NCBI RefSeq assembly: GCF_002858745.1
Contig: NZ_PJRO01000002.1
Location: 124,001-188,000 of the forward strand
Reading direction: 5' to 3'
DNA: 64,000 bases
Source of the DNA: Mesorhizobium loti
GTDB taxonomy: Bacteria > Pseudomonadota > Alphaproteobacteria > Rhizobiales > Rhizobiaceae
The translations under genes were made by a program, and so were the position numbers. The notes below the pieces were generated by a model. It was not told the DNA's origin, made no database searches, and saw only the letters and a list, made by a program, of their open reading frames with translations. Below are positions 1 to 7,629 of this stretch, one piece after another; within the stretch, counting starts at the first letter, position 1, and each line of letters begins with the position of its first letter.

Positions 1-1
1 A

Positions 2-280
2 ATCCAACAGAAATGGTGGCAGATGGGCGGCTACTCGGCGCTGCGCAAGGTGGTCGAGGATCCCGGCTTCGCCACCAGCCAGCCCTACGCACAGACCTTC
101 CTGGACTCCATGGCCATCGTGAAGGACTTCTGGGCCGAACCGTCCTACGCCTCGCTGCTGCAGGCGGCGCAGAAGCGCTTCCATGACTATGTCGTCGCTG
201 GCCAGGGTTCCGCCCAGGATGCGCTCGACGGCCTCGTCAAGGACTGGACGCAGGTCTTCGACGACGAAGGCAAATACTGA
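2..280 (+). CDS. Sugar/polyol ABC transporter substrate-binding protein, C-terminal part (truncated by window edge)
   Basis: The reading frame is open from base 2 and ends at a TGA at 278-280, so only about the last 92 residues are visible. The segment has the helix-rich, Trp/Tyr-rich character of the C-terminal lobe of large (about 430-580 aa) CUT1-type periplasmic sugar-binding proteins, ending in DEGKY. It is followed by two permeases and two ATPases on the same strand, which makes a periplasmic binding protein the expected product. An internal ATG at 23 is not a credible start because the frame continues upstream. The ligand cannot be read from this fragment; the kinase at the operon end suggests a short sugar or polyol that becomes a ketotriose or ketotetrose. 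Confidence 0.8.
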   Translation: MQQKWWQMGGYSALRKVVEDPGFATSQPYAQTFLDSMAIVKDFWAEPSYASLLQAAQKRFHDYVVAGQGSAQDALDGLVKDWTQVFDDEGKY

Positions 281-386
281 TCGATATTTTCAGCGCCAGC
301 TCGCATTCTCCCAGCGGGTCAAGGCACGGACGGAGCCGGACATGCCGGCTCCGTCGCCGCGCAGTCGCAAAAGCAGGGAATTACCC

Positions 387-1334
387 ATGTTGCAATCATC
401 GGTGGATCGTGTCGCCGAGGCGACGCCGCGCGCCATAACCAGGCGTATGCACGGCCTGTCCGATCGCGCGCTCGCCTGGCTCTTCGTCGCGCCGTCGATC
501 GTGCTTTTGCTGGCGGTCAACATCTTCCCGCTGATCTGGACGATCCGGCTGAGCTTCACCAATTTCCGGGTCAACCGCCCCAATGCCGAGGTCGAGTTCG
601 TCGGCCTCAAGAATTATCTCAGCATCCTGTCCGATCGCGACATCTGGCTGTCGATGCAGGCAACGGCACACTTCCTGATCTGGACGATCGTGCTCCAGGT
701 CCTGATTGGCTTCACGCTCGCCTATCTCATCAACAAGAAGTTCCGCGGCAACGACCTGTGGACGACGATCATCGTGCTGCCGATGATGCTGAGCCCGGCG
801 GTGGTCGGCAATTTCTGGACCTTCCTCTACCAGCCGCAGATCGGCCTGTTCAATTATGCGGTCGGCTTCCTGACCGGCGCCGACCCGTCCTCCTTCTCGA
901 TGATCGGCGACGTGTCGCTGGCGCCCTGGGCCATCATCATCGTCGACACCTGGATGTGGACGCCCTTCGTGATGCTGATCTGCCTTGCCGGCCTGCGCTC
1001 CATTCCAGCCAGCATCTACGAGGCGGCTGAATGCGACCGCGCTTCGAAATGGCGGCAGTTCTGGACCATCACCGTTCCGCTGGTGCTGCCCTTCCTGATG
1101 CTCGCCGTGCTCTTCCGTGGCATCGAGAATTTCAAGATGTTCGATCTCGTCGTGCAGCTCACCGGCGGCGGGCCGGGCTCGATCACCGAGCTGACCTCGA
1201 TCAACCTGAAGCGCGAAGCCTTCGAGAAGTGGCGCACGGGTTATGCGTCCGCTTACGCCGTCATCCTCTTCGTGACCGTCTTCGGCCTGGCCTCGATCTA
1301 CGTCAAAGCCCTGAACAAGGTGAAACAGCGATGA
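387..1334 (+). CDS. ABC transporter permease, MalF-like (CUT1 family)
   Basis: An inner-membrane permease of 315 aa, with about six hydrophobic segments beginning at residue 30. The binding-protein-dependent transport signature (EAA loop, starting EAAECDRASKWRQF) lies near residue 212 and contacts the ATPase subunits. I chose the ATG at 387 because an AGGGAA ribosome site lies just upstream and the protein then begins with a normal cytoplasmic N-terminus. The frame is open further up to 183, but that stretch overlaps the preceding gene. Its TGA overlaps the next start as ATGA, so translation is coupled. It pairs with the second permease to form the channel; the substrate is unknown. Confidence 0.92.
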   Translation: MLQSSVDRVAEATPRAITRRMHGLSDRALAWLFVAPSIVLLLAVNIFPLIWTIRLSFTNFRVNRPNAEVEFVGLKNYLSILSDRDIWLSMQATAHFLIWTIVLQVLIGFTLAYLINKKFRGNDLWTTIIVLPMMLSPAVVGNFWTFLYQPQIGLFNYAVGFLTGADPSSFSMIGDVSLAPWAIIIVDTWMWTPFVMLICLAGLRSIPASIYEAAECDRASKWRQFWTITVPLVLPFLMLAVLFRGIENFKMFDLVVQLTGGGPGSITELTSINLKREAFEKWRTGYASAYAVILFVTVFGLASIYVKALNKVKQR

Positions 1335-2272
1335 GCAGCTATTCCGTCACCGAGCCGTCGCTGCGGCAGAAATGGTCCGCCGGCATCCTGGTCGTCCTCT
1401 ATGCGCTGATCACCATCCTGCCGCTGGTCTGGATCATCGCGACGAGCTTCAAGTCGCCGTCCGATGCCATCGCCTATCCGCCCAAGACCTTCTTCACGCC
1501 GACCGTCGAAGGCTATGTCAACGTCTTCACCACACGCACCCGTCTTTCGGAGGAGCAGCTTCAGGCGGTCGGCGAGCCGCAGACCTGGTACGACAGGCTG
1601 GTGCGCAAGGACGGTCTCGTCATCTCCGGCCCGTCGCGCTTCGCCGAACGCTTCACCAATTCGGTGATCATCGGCTTCGGCTCGACCGTTCTCTGCATCG
1701 TCCTGGGCACGGCCGCGGCCTATGCCTTCTCGCGCTTCAAGGTGCCGTTGAAGGACGATCTGCTGTTTTTCATCCTGTCGACGCGCATGATGCCGCCGAT
1801 CGCGGTCGCCATCCCGATCTTCCTGATGTTCCGCGCGCTCGGCCTCAGCGACACCCATGCCGGCATGATCCTGCTCTACACGGCGGTCAACCTGTCGCTC
1901 TCCGTCTGGCTGCTCAAGGGTTTCATCGACGAGATCCCGATCGAATATGAAGAGGCGGCCCTGATCGACGGCTACACGCGTCTCCAGGCCTTCTACAAGG
2001 TCGTGTTGCCGCAAGCGGCCACCGGCATCGCCTCGACGGCGATCTTCTGCCTGATCTTTGCCTGGAACGAATATGCCTTCGCCGTGCTGCTGACCTCGGG
2101 CAATGCCCAGACCGCCCCGCCCTTCATCCCGACCATCATCGGCGTCAGCGGCCAGGACTGGCCGGCGGTGGCGGCGGGCGCGACGCTGTTCCTCGTGCCG
2201 GTCATGGTCTTCACCATCCTCCTGCGCAAGCACCTTCTGCGCGGCATTACCTTTGGAGCCGTCCGCAAATGA
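1331..2272 (+). CDS. ABC transporter permease, MalG-like (CUT1 family)
   Basis: The second channel subunit, 313 aa, starts at the ATG that overlaps the stop of the first permease. It has an N-terminal anchor segment, then a periplasmic loop longer than usual for MalG-type proteins (about residues 45-115), then five more membrane spans. The EAA motif (EEAALIDGYTRLQAFYK) is near residue 207. Its stop overlaps the start of the following 62-aa gene by four bases, so the operon is tightly packed. The fold and family are clear, but the transported sugar is not determined by sequence alone. Confidence 0.92.
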   Translation: MSSYSVTEPSLRQKWSAGILVVLYALITILPLVWIIATSFKSPSDAIAYPPKTFFTPTVEGYVNVFTTRTRLSEEQLQAVGEPQTWYDRLVRKDGLVISGPSRFAERFTNSVIIGFGSTVLCIVLGTAAAYAFSRFKVPLKDDLLFFILSTRMMPPIAVAIPIFLMFRALGLSDTHAGMILLYTAVNLSLSVWLLKGFIDEIPIEYEEAALIDGYTRLQAFYKVVLPQAATGIASTAIFCLIFAWNEYAFAVLLTSGNAQTAPPFIPTIIGVSGQDWPAVAAGATLFLVPVMVFTILLRKHLLRGITFGAVRK

Positions 2273-2457
2273 GCAGCTTCTTCGACGGATTGTTGCATTT
2301 CCGGCGAGGGGCCTGGGAAATGCTGGCTTCGGTACTGATCGCCGCGGGCGTCGTCATGCTCATGCAGCCCTTCGTGCTGGCGCTCTATTCCTGGTCCTTC
2401 GTCGTAACTTTGCTGGGCACGGTGATGTTCATCATCGTCAGCCATTTCCCGGAGTAG
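2269..2457 (+). CDS. Small two-span membrane protein inside the sugar ABC operon
   Basis: A 62-aa protein starting at an ATGA overlap with the permease stop. It has a short polar N-terminus (MSSFFDGLLHFRRG) and two hydrophobic helices (about residues 17-36 and 40-57). Its position between permease and ATPase genes recalls the small membrane protein (DUF2160-type, GlpU position) in rhizobial glycerol ABC operons, but this copy is shorter and I cannot assign it to that family by eye. Translational coupling and retention in a compact operon argue that it is a real gene and perhaps an accessory transporter subunit. Function unknown. Confidence 0.65.
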   Translation: MSSFFDGLLHFRRGAWEMLASVLIAAGVVMLMQPFVLALYSWSFVVTLLGTVMFIIVSHFPE

Positions 2458-2461
2458 GCCG

Positions 2462-3559
2462 ATGGCGCAGATCAGAATCCAGAACGTGCGCAAGGAATTT
2501 GGTCCCTTCACGGCCGTTCAGTCATCGAGCTTCACCATCGAGGATGGCGAGTTCTTCATGCTGCTCGGCCCCTCCGGTTGCGGCAAGACGACGACCTTGC
2601 GCATGATGGCGGGCCTCGAGCTGCCGACCTCCGGCGAGATTTTCATCGACGGCGAGGAAGTCGGCATGAAGCGCGCGAGCCAGCGCGACATCGCCTTCGT
2701 CTTCCAGATGTTCGCGCTCTACCCGCACATGAATGTGCGCAGGAACATCTCCTACCCGCTGGTCAGCCAGGGCATGAAACGCGAGGAGGTCAACACGCGC
2801 GTCGCCGAGGTCGCGCGCATCCTCAGGATCGAACATATCCTCGACAAGCCGGTCGGTGGGCTTTCCGGCGGCGACCGCCAGCGCGTGGCGCTCGGCCGCG
2901 CCATCGTGCGGCGGCCGAAAGCCTTCTTCATGGACGAGCCGCTCGGCGCGCTCGATGCCGAATTCCGCGAGCACATGGCTGAAGAGCTGCGCGCACTGCA
3001 CGACCGCATGGGCGCCACCACCGTCTATGTCACGCACGACCAGCTGGAAGCCATGCAGATGGGCGACAAGATCGTTGTCATGAACCATGGCGTCGTCGAG
3101 CAGTTCGGCCGGCCACAGCAGATATATGACTGGCCGGCGACCAAATTCGTCGCCCAGTTCATCGGCTCCCCGTCAATGAACTTCCTCGATTTCGAGGGCA
3201 TGATCGGCATCGATGGCGACAGCGTCGATCTCGGCGGCATCAAGGTCAAGGTGCCTGCCGCACGCGAAGGCCGCGCTGGCCGCCTCACGTTGGGCGTGCG
3301 GCCGGAACATGTCGGCTTCCGCGACGATGCCGCCTATCGCGGCCGTGTCAGCGCCGTCGAATATCTCGGCACAACCCAGATCGTGACGCTGGTCACCGCG
3401 CATGGCGATCTGAAGGCGCGCATTTCCTCCGCGCAGGCGGTGCGCGAGGACGAACTGGTCGGGCTGGATTTCGACCAGCGCACGCTCTCGCTCTTCGATG
3501 CGGAAAGCGGCAAGGCGCTGCTCTCGAAGGCCAATGAAGGGGTGCTGGGACATGGCTGA
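2462..3559 (+). CDS. Sugar ABC transporter ATP-binding protein (first of two)
   Basis: A 365-aa MalK/UgpC-like ATPase. Walker A (GPSGCGKTT) is at about residues 36-44, the ABC signature LSGGDRQRVALGRA begins near 134, Walker B (FFMDEP) is near 155 and the switch THD near 190. A C-terminal TOBE/MOP regulatory domain follows from about 240. GGAG lies just before the ATG. The signature has Asp where GGxxQRV usually carries Gln or Glu, a conservative variation. It probably works with the ATPase encoded next as a heterodimer, as in the GlpS/GlpT arrangement; that is inference from gene order. Confidence 0.93.
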   Translation: MAQIRIQNVRKEFGPFTAVQSSSFTIEDGEFFMLLGPSGCGKTTTLRMMAGLELPTSGEIFIDGEEVGMKRASQRDIAFVFQMFALYPHMNVRRNISYPLVSQGMKREEVNTRVAEVARILRIEHILDKPVGGLSGGDRQRVALGRAIVRRPKAFFMDEPLGALDAEFREHMAEELRALHDRMGATTVYVTHDQLEAMQMGDKIVVMNHGVVEQFGRPQQIYDWPATKFVAQFIGSPSMNFLDFEGMIGIDGDSVDLGGIKVKVPAAREGRAGRLTLGVRPEHVGFRDDAAYRGRVSAVEYLGTTQIVTLVTAHGDLKARISSAQAVREDELVGLDFDQRTLSLFDAESGKALLSKANEGVLGHG

Positions 3560-4547
3560 GGTCATCCTCCAGAACGTGACAAAGCGCTTTGGCGGCACGG
3601 TCGCGCTCGACGACGTATCACTGACGGTTCCTGATGGCGCCTTCGTCGTGTTGCTCGGCCCGACGGGTGCCGGCAAGACGACGACGTTGCGCATGGTCTC
3701 CGGCCTCGACAAGCCCGACAGCGGCGAGGTCTATCTCGGTGGACGGCCGATGAAGGGTCTTTCGCCGGCCGAACGCAACGTCGCCATGGTCTTCCAGCAA
3801 TATTCGCTCTACCCGCATCTGACGGTTCGCCAGAACCTGGAGTTTCCGCTCAAATCACCGTTGCTGAAAACGCCGAGGGATGTCATCGACCGCACCGTGA
3901 ACGAGGTTGCCGAGGTTCTGCAAATCGCCCACAAGCTCGACAACAAGGCAACCGCACTGTCCGGTGGCGAGATGCAGCGTGTCTCGATCGGCCGCGCGCT
4001 CGTGCGCAACCCCGAGATCTTCCTGATGGACGAACCGCTGAGCTCGCTCGACGCGAAGCTGAGAGCGGACCTGCGCATCGAACTGAAGCGCATCCAGGCG
4101 AAATCGGGCGCAACGCTGCTCTACGTCACCCACGACCAGATCGAGGCGATGACCATGGCAACGCATGTCGGCGTGCTCAACGAAGGCAGGCTGGTGCAGT
4201 TCGGCTCGCCGCGCGAGGTCTACGAACAGCCGGTCAGCGTCTATGCCGCAACCCGGCTCGGCCAGCCGCGCATCAATGTGCTGCCGGCCGATCTTTTCGC
4301 GGGTGCACCTGCAGGTGCCAAGAGCATCGGCCTGCGGCCCGAGCACATCGCGCAGGGAGAAGGGGAAGAGGTGCTGGTCAAGCGCGTCGAGCATCTCGGC
4401 GACCAGACGCGTCTGCACCTCACCCTGAAGAGGCACGACCTCGTCACCGTGACCGACGCGCATACGCCGCTCAGAGGCGGCGAAACCATCCGCATCCAAC
4501 CGTCGCGGCCGCTCTATTTCGATGCGGCCGGCATGCGCCTAAATTAA
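3552..4547 (+). CDS. Sugar ABC transporter ATP-binding protein (second of two)
   Basis: A 331-aa ATPase paralogous to the preceding one. Walker A GPTGAGKTT begins near residue 36, the signature LSGGEMQRVSIGRA near 136, and Walker B FLMDEP near 157. A shorter C-terminal TOBE region follows. The start at 3552 (MAEVILQNV) overlaps the previous stop by eight bases and is aligned with the family N-terminus; a start at 3498 would add residues that are only the neighbour read in another frame. Two different ATPase genes in one CUT1 operon is the less common layout, known from glycerol-type systems. The stop is 11 bp before the kinase start. Confidence 0.93.
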   Translation: MAEVILQNVTKRFGGTVALDDVSLTVPDGAFVVLLGPTGAGKTTTLRMVSGLDKPDSGEVYLGGRPMKGLSPAERNVAMVFQQYSLYPHLTVRQNLEFPLKSPLLKTPRDVIDRTVNEVAEVLQIAHKLDNKATALSGGEMQRVSIGRALVRNPEIFLMDEPLSSLDAKLRADLRIELKRIQAKSGATLLYVTHDQIEAMTMATHVGVLNEGRLVQFGSPREVYEQPVSVYAATRLGQPRINVLPADLFAGAPAGAKSIGLRPEHIAQGEGEEVLVKRVEHLGDQTRLHLTLKRHDLVTVTDAHTPLRGGETIRIQPSRPLYFDAAGMRLN

Positions 4548-4560
4548 GGAGAGCATTTCC

Positions 4561-6180
4561 ATGTCGCAGTTCATCAACAAGCGCGAAGACGTCGTCACCG
4601 AGGCGATCGACGGCGTGCTCGCTCTCTCCGGCGGCGCGCTGACCCGTCTCAACGGCTATCCGCACATCCGCGTCGTGCTGCGCAGCGATTGGGACAAATC
4701 CAGGGTGGCGATCGTCTCGGGTGGCGGCTCCGGTCATGAGCCGGCGCATGTCGGCTTCGTCGGCAAGGGCATGCTGACGGCTGCCGTCTGCGGTGACGTC
4801 TTCGCCTCACCCTCCGTCGATGCCGTGCTCGCCGGCATCCTGGCCGTCACCGGCCCGGCCGGATGCCTGCTCATCGTCAAGAACTATACCGGAGACCGCC
4901 TGAATTTCGGTCTCGCCGCCGAGCGCGCGCGCGCCTTCGGGCTCAACGTCTCCATGGTGATCGTCGGCGACGACATCGCGCTGCCCGACCTGCCACAGGC
5001 GCGCGGCGTTGCCGGAACGCTGTTCGTGCACAAGATCGCCGGCGCGTTGGCTGAACGCGGTGCCGACCTCGACGCCGTCACGGCGGCGGCAAAACATGTC
5101 ATTGCCGGTACGCGCTCCATCGGCATGTCGCTCGACACCTGCCGCGTGCCAGGCTCGCCGAAGGAGGATCGCATTCCCGAAGGCAAGGCCGAACTCGGCC
5201 TCGGCATTCATGGTGAAGCCGGCGTCGAGCAGATCGATTTCGCCGGCGCCCGTGGCTCGGTCGCGACCATCGCCGAAAGGCTGGCAGCCGTGATGGGCGA
5301 GGGGCCACATGTAGCGCTGATCAACAATCTCGGCGGCACCTCGGTCGTGGAGATGTCGGTGCTCGCGCATGATCTCCTGGCTTCTTCGGTCGGTGCAAGG
5401 ATCACCCATGCGGTCGGCCCCGCCCCGCTGATGACTTCGCTCGACATGCAGGGCTTTTCGATCTCGGTCTTTGCCGCGAATGCGGCCGAGCTGGCCTTGT
5501 TGAAGACGCCTGTGCCGATGGCTGCCTGGCCGGGCGTCTCCGAGGTCCGTTCGATCGCCGTCGTGCCGATGCCGGACGGCCTGACGCCGATCATGCCGAT
5601 GCCGTCCAACCATGCGGTGACGCGCGCTTTCCTGCTCAACTGCTGCGACGTGCTGATCGCCGCCGAGCAGGACCTCAACGCCCTCGACGCCAAATCCGGC
5701 GATGGCGACACCGGCTCGACGCTGGCCGGTGCCGCCCGTGCGCTGATCAGCGCCATGGACCGCCTGCCGCTGTCGGATCACACGCAGTTGCTGCGCGCCA
5801 TCGGTCAGGAGCTCAGCCAGACCATGGGCGGTTCATCCGGCGTGCTGCTGGCGATCTTCTTCGCCGCCGCCGGCGATGGTGCGTCGAGCGGCCTGCCGAT
5901 GCGCGAGGCGCTGCGGGCAGGACTTGCCCGCATGCAGGAGATCGGCGGCGCCCATGTCGGCGACCGCACCATGGTGGATGCGCTGGCGCCCGCGCTCGAA
6001 GCCCTTGCCGAGAGCATGGCGGCGGCCGCCGCCGCGGCCCGGAAGGGCGCGAACTACACCGCGACCCTGACCCGCGCCAAAGCCGGCCGCGCCGCCTACA
6101 TCAACGCCAGGCAGCTCGAAGGCCATATCGACCCAGGTGCCGAGGCGGTGGCGCGACTGTTCGAGCACCTGGCGGCTTAG
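4561..6180 (+). CDS. Dihydroxyacetone-kinase-family protein (DhaK-DhaL fusion)
   Basis: A 539-aa ATP-dependent keto-sugar kinase with both domains on one chain. The DhaK domain covers roughly residues 1-330, with a GGGSGHEP motif near residue 55 and the substrate-binding histidine in GIHGEAG at about residue 217. The DhaL ATP-binding domain runs from about residue 350, with the metal-binding GDGDTG near 379. The length matches the Citrobacter-type single-chain enzyme (about 550 aa). A GGAGAG site lies 10 bp before the ATG. The family also includes erythrulose and other ketotetrose kinases, so the true substrate may be a four-carbon sugar delivered by the upstream transporter. Domain assignment is firm; substrate is open. 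Confidence 0.9.
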   Translation: MSQFINKREDVVTEAIDGVLALSGGALTRLNGYPHIRVVLRSDWDKSRVAIVSGGGSGHEPAHVGFVGKGMLTAAVCGDVFASPSVDAVLAGILAVTGPAGCLLIVKNYTGDRLNFGLAAERARAFGLNVSMVIVGDDIALPDLPQARGVAGTLFVHKIAGALAERGADLDAVTAAAKHVIAGTRSIGMSLDTCRVPGSPKEDRIPEGKAELGLGIHGEAGVEQIDFAGARGSVATIAERLAAVMGEGPHVALINNLGGTSVVEMSVLAHDLLASSVGARITHAVGPAPLMTSLDMQGFSISVFAANAAELALLKTPVPMAAWPGVSEVRSIAVVPMPDGLTPIMPMPSNHAVTRAFLLNCCDVLIAAEQDLNALDAKSGDGDTGSTLAGAARALISAMDRLPLSDHTQLLRAIGQELSQTMGGSSGVLLAIFFAAAGDGASSGLPMREALRAGLARMQEIGGAHVGDRTMVDALAPALEALAESMAAAAAAARKGANYTATLTRAKAGRAAYINARQLEGHIDPGAEAVARLFEHLAA

Positions 6181-6288
6181 CAGAGCCCGATTTCGCGTGC
6201 TGGCGTCAGTTTGGCGCGTTCTTCTCAGCCCCCATGTCGGAATCCTCCACTCTCGCCCGTCCTCGGGACGCTAACCAAGGAGCACGCA

Positions 6289-6879
6289 ATGCGAGAGTTG
6301 ATCCTGACCATGGCGATGTCGCTCGACGGATTTGTCTGCGACCCCACCGGTGAAGCCGATTGGATACGCGATGGCGACCAGGAGGCCATTGCCTGGAAGC
6401 TGGAAAACCTGTCGAACGCCGGACTGCACATCATGGGCAGCCGCACCTTCCAGAGAATGTCCGCCTTCTGGCCGACCGCTACCGGCGTGTTCGCGCCGCC
6501 GATGAACCAGATTCCCAAAGCCGTATTCTCAGGGCAGGGGACGGCGGTGCTCAAGGCGGCTGGCACTCCATCGGGGCAGTTGCAGCCCGGCGCGGAAAGC
6601 TGGAACGAGGCCCATGTCGCCAGCGGTGATCTGGCTGAGGAAATCGCCAGGCTGAAGGCCGGCGATGGCAAGCCGATCGTCGCCCATGGTGGTGCCGCCT
6701 TTGCGCGCAGTCTCATCGCCCAGGGGCTGGTCGATCAATACAGGCTGCTGGTGCATCCGTTGGCGCTGGGCAAGGGCATGCCGATCTTCTCCGACGTCAC
6801 CCCGCCAAGACGCTTTGAACGGATCAGCTCAAAAGCCTTCCCGCTGGGTTCGGTGGCGCAGATCTACCGGCCGGCGTGA
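6289..6879 (+). CDS. RibD C-terminal / dihydrofolate-reductase-like protein
   Basis: A 196-aa single-domain protein with the RibD-C fold, related to the reductase half of RibD and to DHFR. It begins MRELILTMAMSLDGF, the usual first strand and helix of this family, followed by the HIMGSRTFQ turn near residue 50 and the GGAAFARSLIAQGLVDQ segment that precedes the last strands. AAGGAG lies 7 bp before the ATG at 6289. It stands alone after the kinase gene with a gap of about 110 bp. Members are NADPH-dependent reductases of unknown substrate. A degraded copy of the same C-terminal sequence seems to lie at about 23466-23522. Confidence 0.85.
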   Translation: MRELILTMAMSLDGFVCDPTGEADWIRDGDQEAIAWKLENLSNAGLHIMGSRTFQRMSAFWPTATGVFAPPMNQIPKAVFSGQGTAVLKAAGTPSGQLQPGAESWNEAHVASGDLAEEIARLKAGDGKPIVAHGGAAFARSLIAQGLVDQYRLLVHPLALGKGMPIFSDVTPPRRFERISSKAFPLGSVAQIYRPA

Positions 6880-6930
6880 CCGCAACCAACGGGGCTCTAT
6901 GACGGCGAGGCGTTCGCGATTGACTTTTAT

Positions 6931-6952
6931 TCGATGATTAGCTAATCATCGA
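6931..6952. promoter_or_regulatory. Perfect 22-bp palindrome, likely operator of the SdpR-like regulator
   Basis: The left half reads TCGATGATTAG and the right half is its exact reverse complement. It ends three bases before the GTG start of the ArsR-type gene. The core ATTAGCTAAT resembles autoregulatory operators of small ArsR/SdpR repressors. Binding by the adjacent regulator would block its own transcription and that of the coupled membrane-protein gene. The palindrome is read directly; the binder is inference. Confidence 0.75.
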
Positions 6953-6955
6953 ATT

Positions 6956-7252
6956 GTGAATCACGTGTTCAAAGCTCTCGCCGATCCTACCCGCCGTCAT
7001 GTGTTGCAGCTCCTGAAGAGCGGACCGATGAGCGCGGGGGAGCTTTGCCGGCATTTCGACGTGTCCAAGCCGACGATGTCGGCGCACTTCTCTGTGTTGA
7101 AAGAGGCCGATCTCGTTCATGCCGAGAAGGCAGGCAAATCCGTCATCTACCATCTGAAGCTCTCCGTGCTGGAGGAGGCGCTGCTCGGCTTTGCCCATTC
7201 GTTCGGCCTGGGAGTGGAGCCGTTGCCGGCCGAGATGGAGATCGCACGATGA
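6956..7252 (+). CDS. ArsR-family autorepressor (SdpR-like)
   Basis: A 98-aa winged-helix repressor starting at GTG. It opens NHVFKALADPTRRHVLQLL, typical of the SdpR branch of ArsR proteins, with the recognition helix around CRHFDVSKPTMSAHFSVLK (residues 36-54) and a wing at KAGKSVIYHL. There is no CxC metal-binding pair, so metal sensing is unlikely. It overlaps the next gene (ATGA), as in SdpR-SdpI pairs where a membrane protein sequesters the repressor. The perfect palindrome directly upstream points to autoregulation. Family confident, signal unknown. Confidence 0.87.
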   Translation: MNHVFKALADPTRRHVLQLLKSGPMSAGELCRHFDVSKPTMSAHFSVLKEADLVHAEKAGKSVIYHLKLSVLEEALLGFAHSFGLGVEPLPAEMEIAR

Positions 7253-7626
7253 AAACCGAGCTTCTCGTCGCCCTGGCCTGGGGTGTCGGCATCCTGCTGG
7301 TGTCGCTGGCGGCGGCGTTCCTGCGCCAGCAGGGATATATCGACCATGATACCACGCTTCGGGTCGTCGCGATGAATGGGCTGATGATCGCCTATTACGG
7401 CAATCTCGCCCCCAAGGGGGTCGCGCCCAGCGCCTACGCCCGGCAGCTAGCGAGATTTTCCGGCTGGGCCCTGGTCCTGAGTGGCCTCGTCTATGCCGGG
7501 TTCTGGGCGTTCGCGCCGATCCCGCTTGCGATGACTGTCGGAACGGGCGCGGTCGCTGTCGGGATCATCGCAACGATGGGCTATTGCCTCTGGCTGTGGA
7601 ACCAGGCCCGCGGAAGCGCGAGCTGA
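7249..7626 (+). CDS. Small SdpI-like membrane protein coupled to the repressor
   Basis: A 125-aa protein with four hydrophobic segments (about residues 5-22, 36-50, 64-86 and 90-112). The segment MIAYYGNLAPKG resembles the GN..PK motif in the second helix of SdpI-type immunity/signalling proteins, although the sequence is divergent. It starts within the stop of the ArsR gene, so the two are translated together. By analogy with the Bacillus SdpRI pair it could sequester the repressor at the membrane; this is inference. The end of the gene lies three bases from the convergent MocR gene. Confidence 0.7.
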   Translation: MKTELLVALAWGVGILLVSLAAAFLRQQGYIDHDTTLRVVAMNGLMIAYYGNLAPKGVAPSAYARQLARFSGWALVLSGLVYAGFWAFAPIPLAMTVGTGAVAVGIIATMGYCLWLWNQARGSAS

Positions 7627-7629
7627 CGG

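Noticed and set aside
4807..5781. A 324-aa frame antisense to the dihydroxyacetone kinase gene
   Set aside because: Arg/His/Gly-rich composition and full overlap with a recognised enzyme mark it as a shadow.
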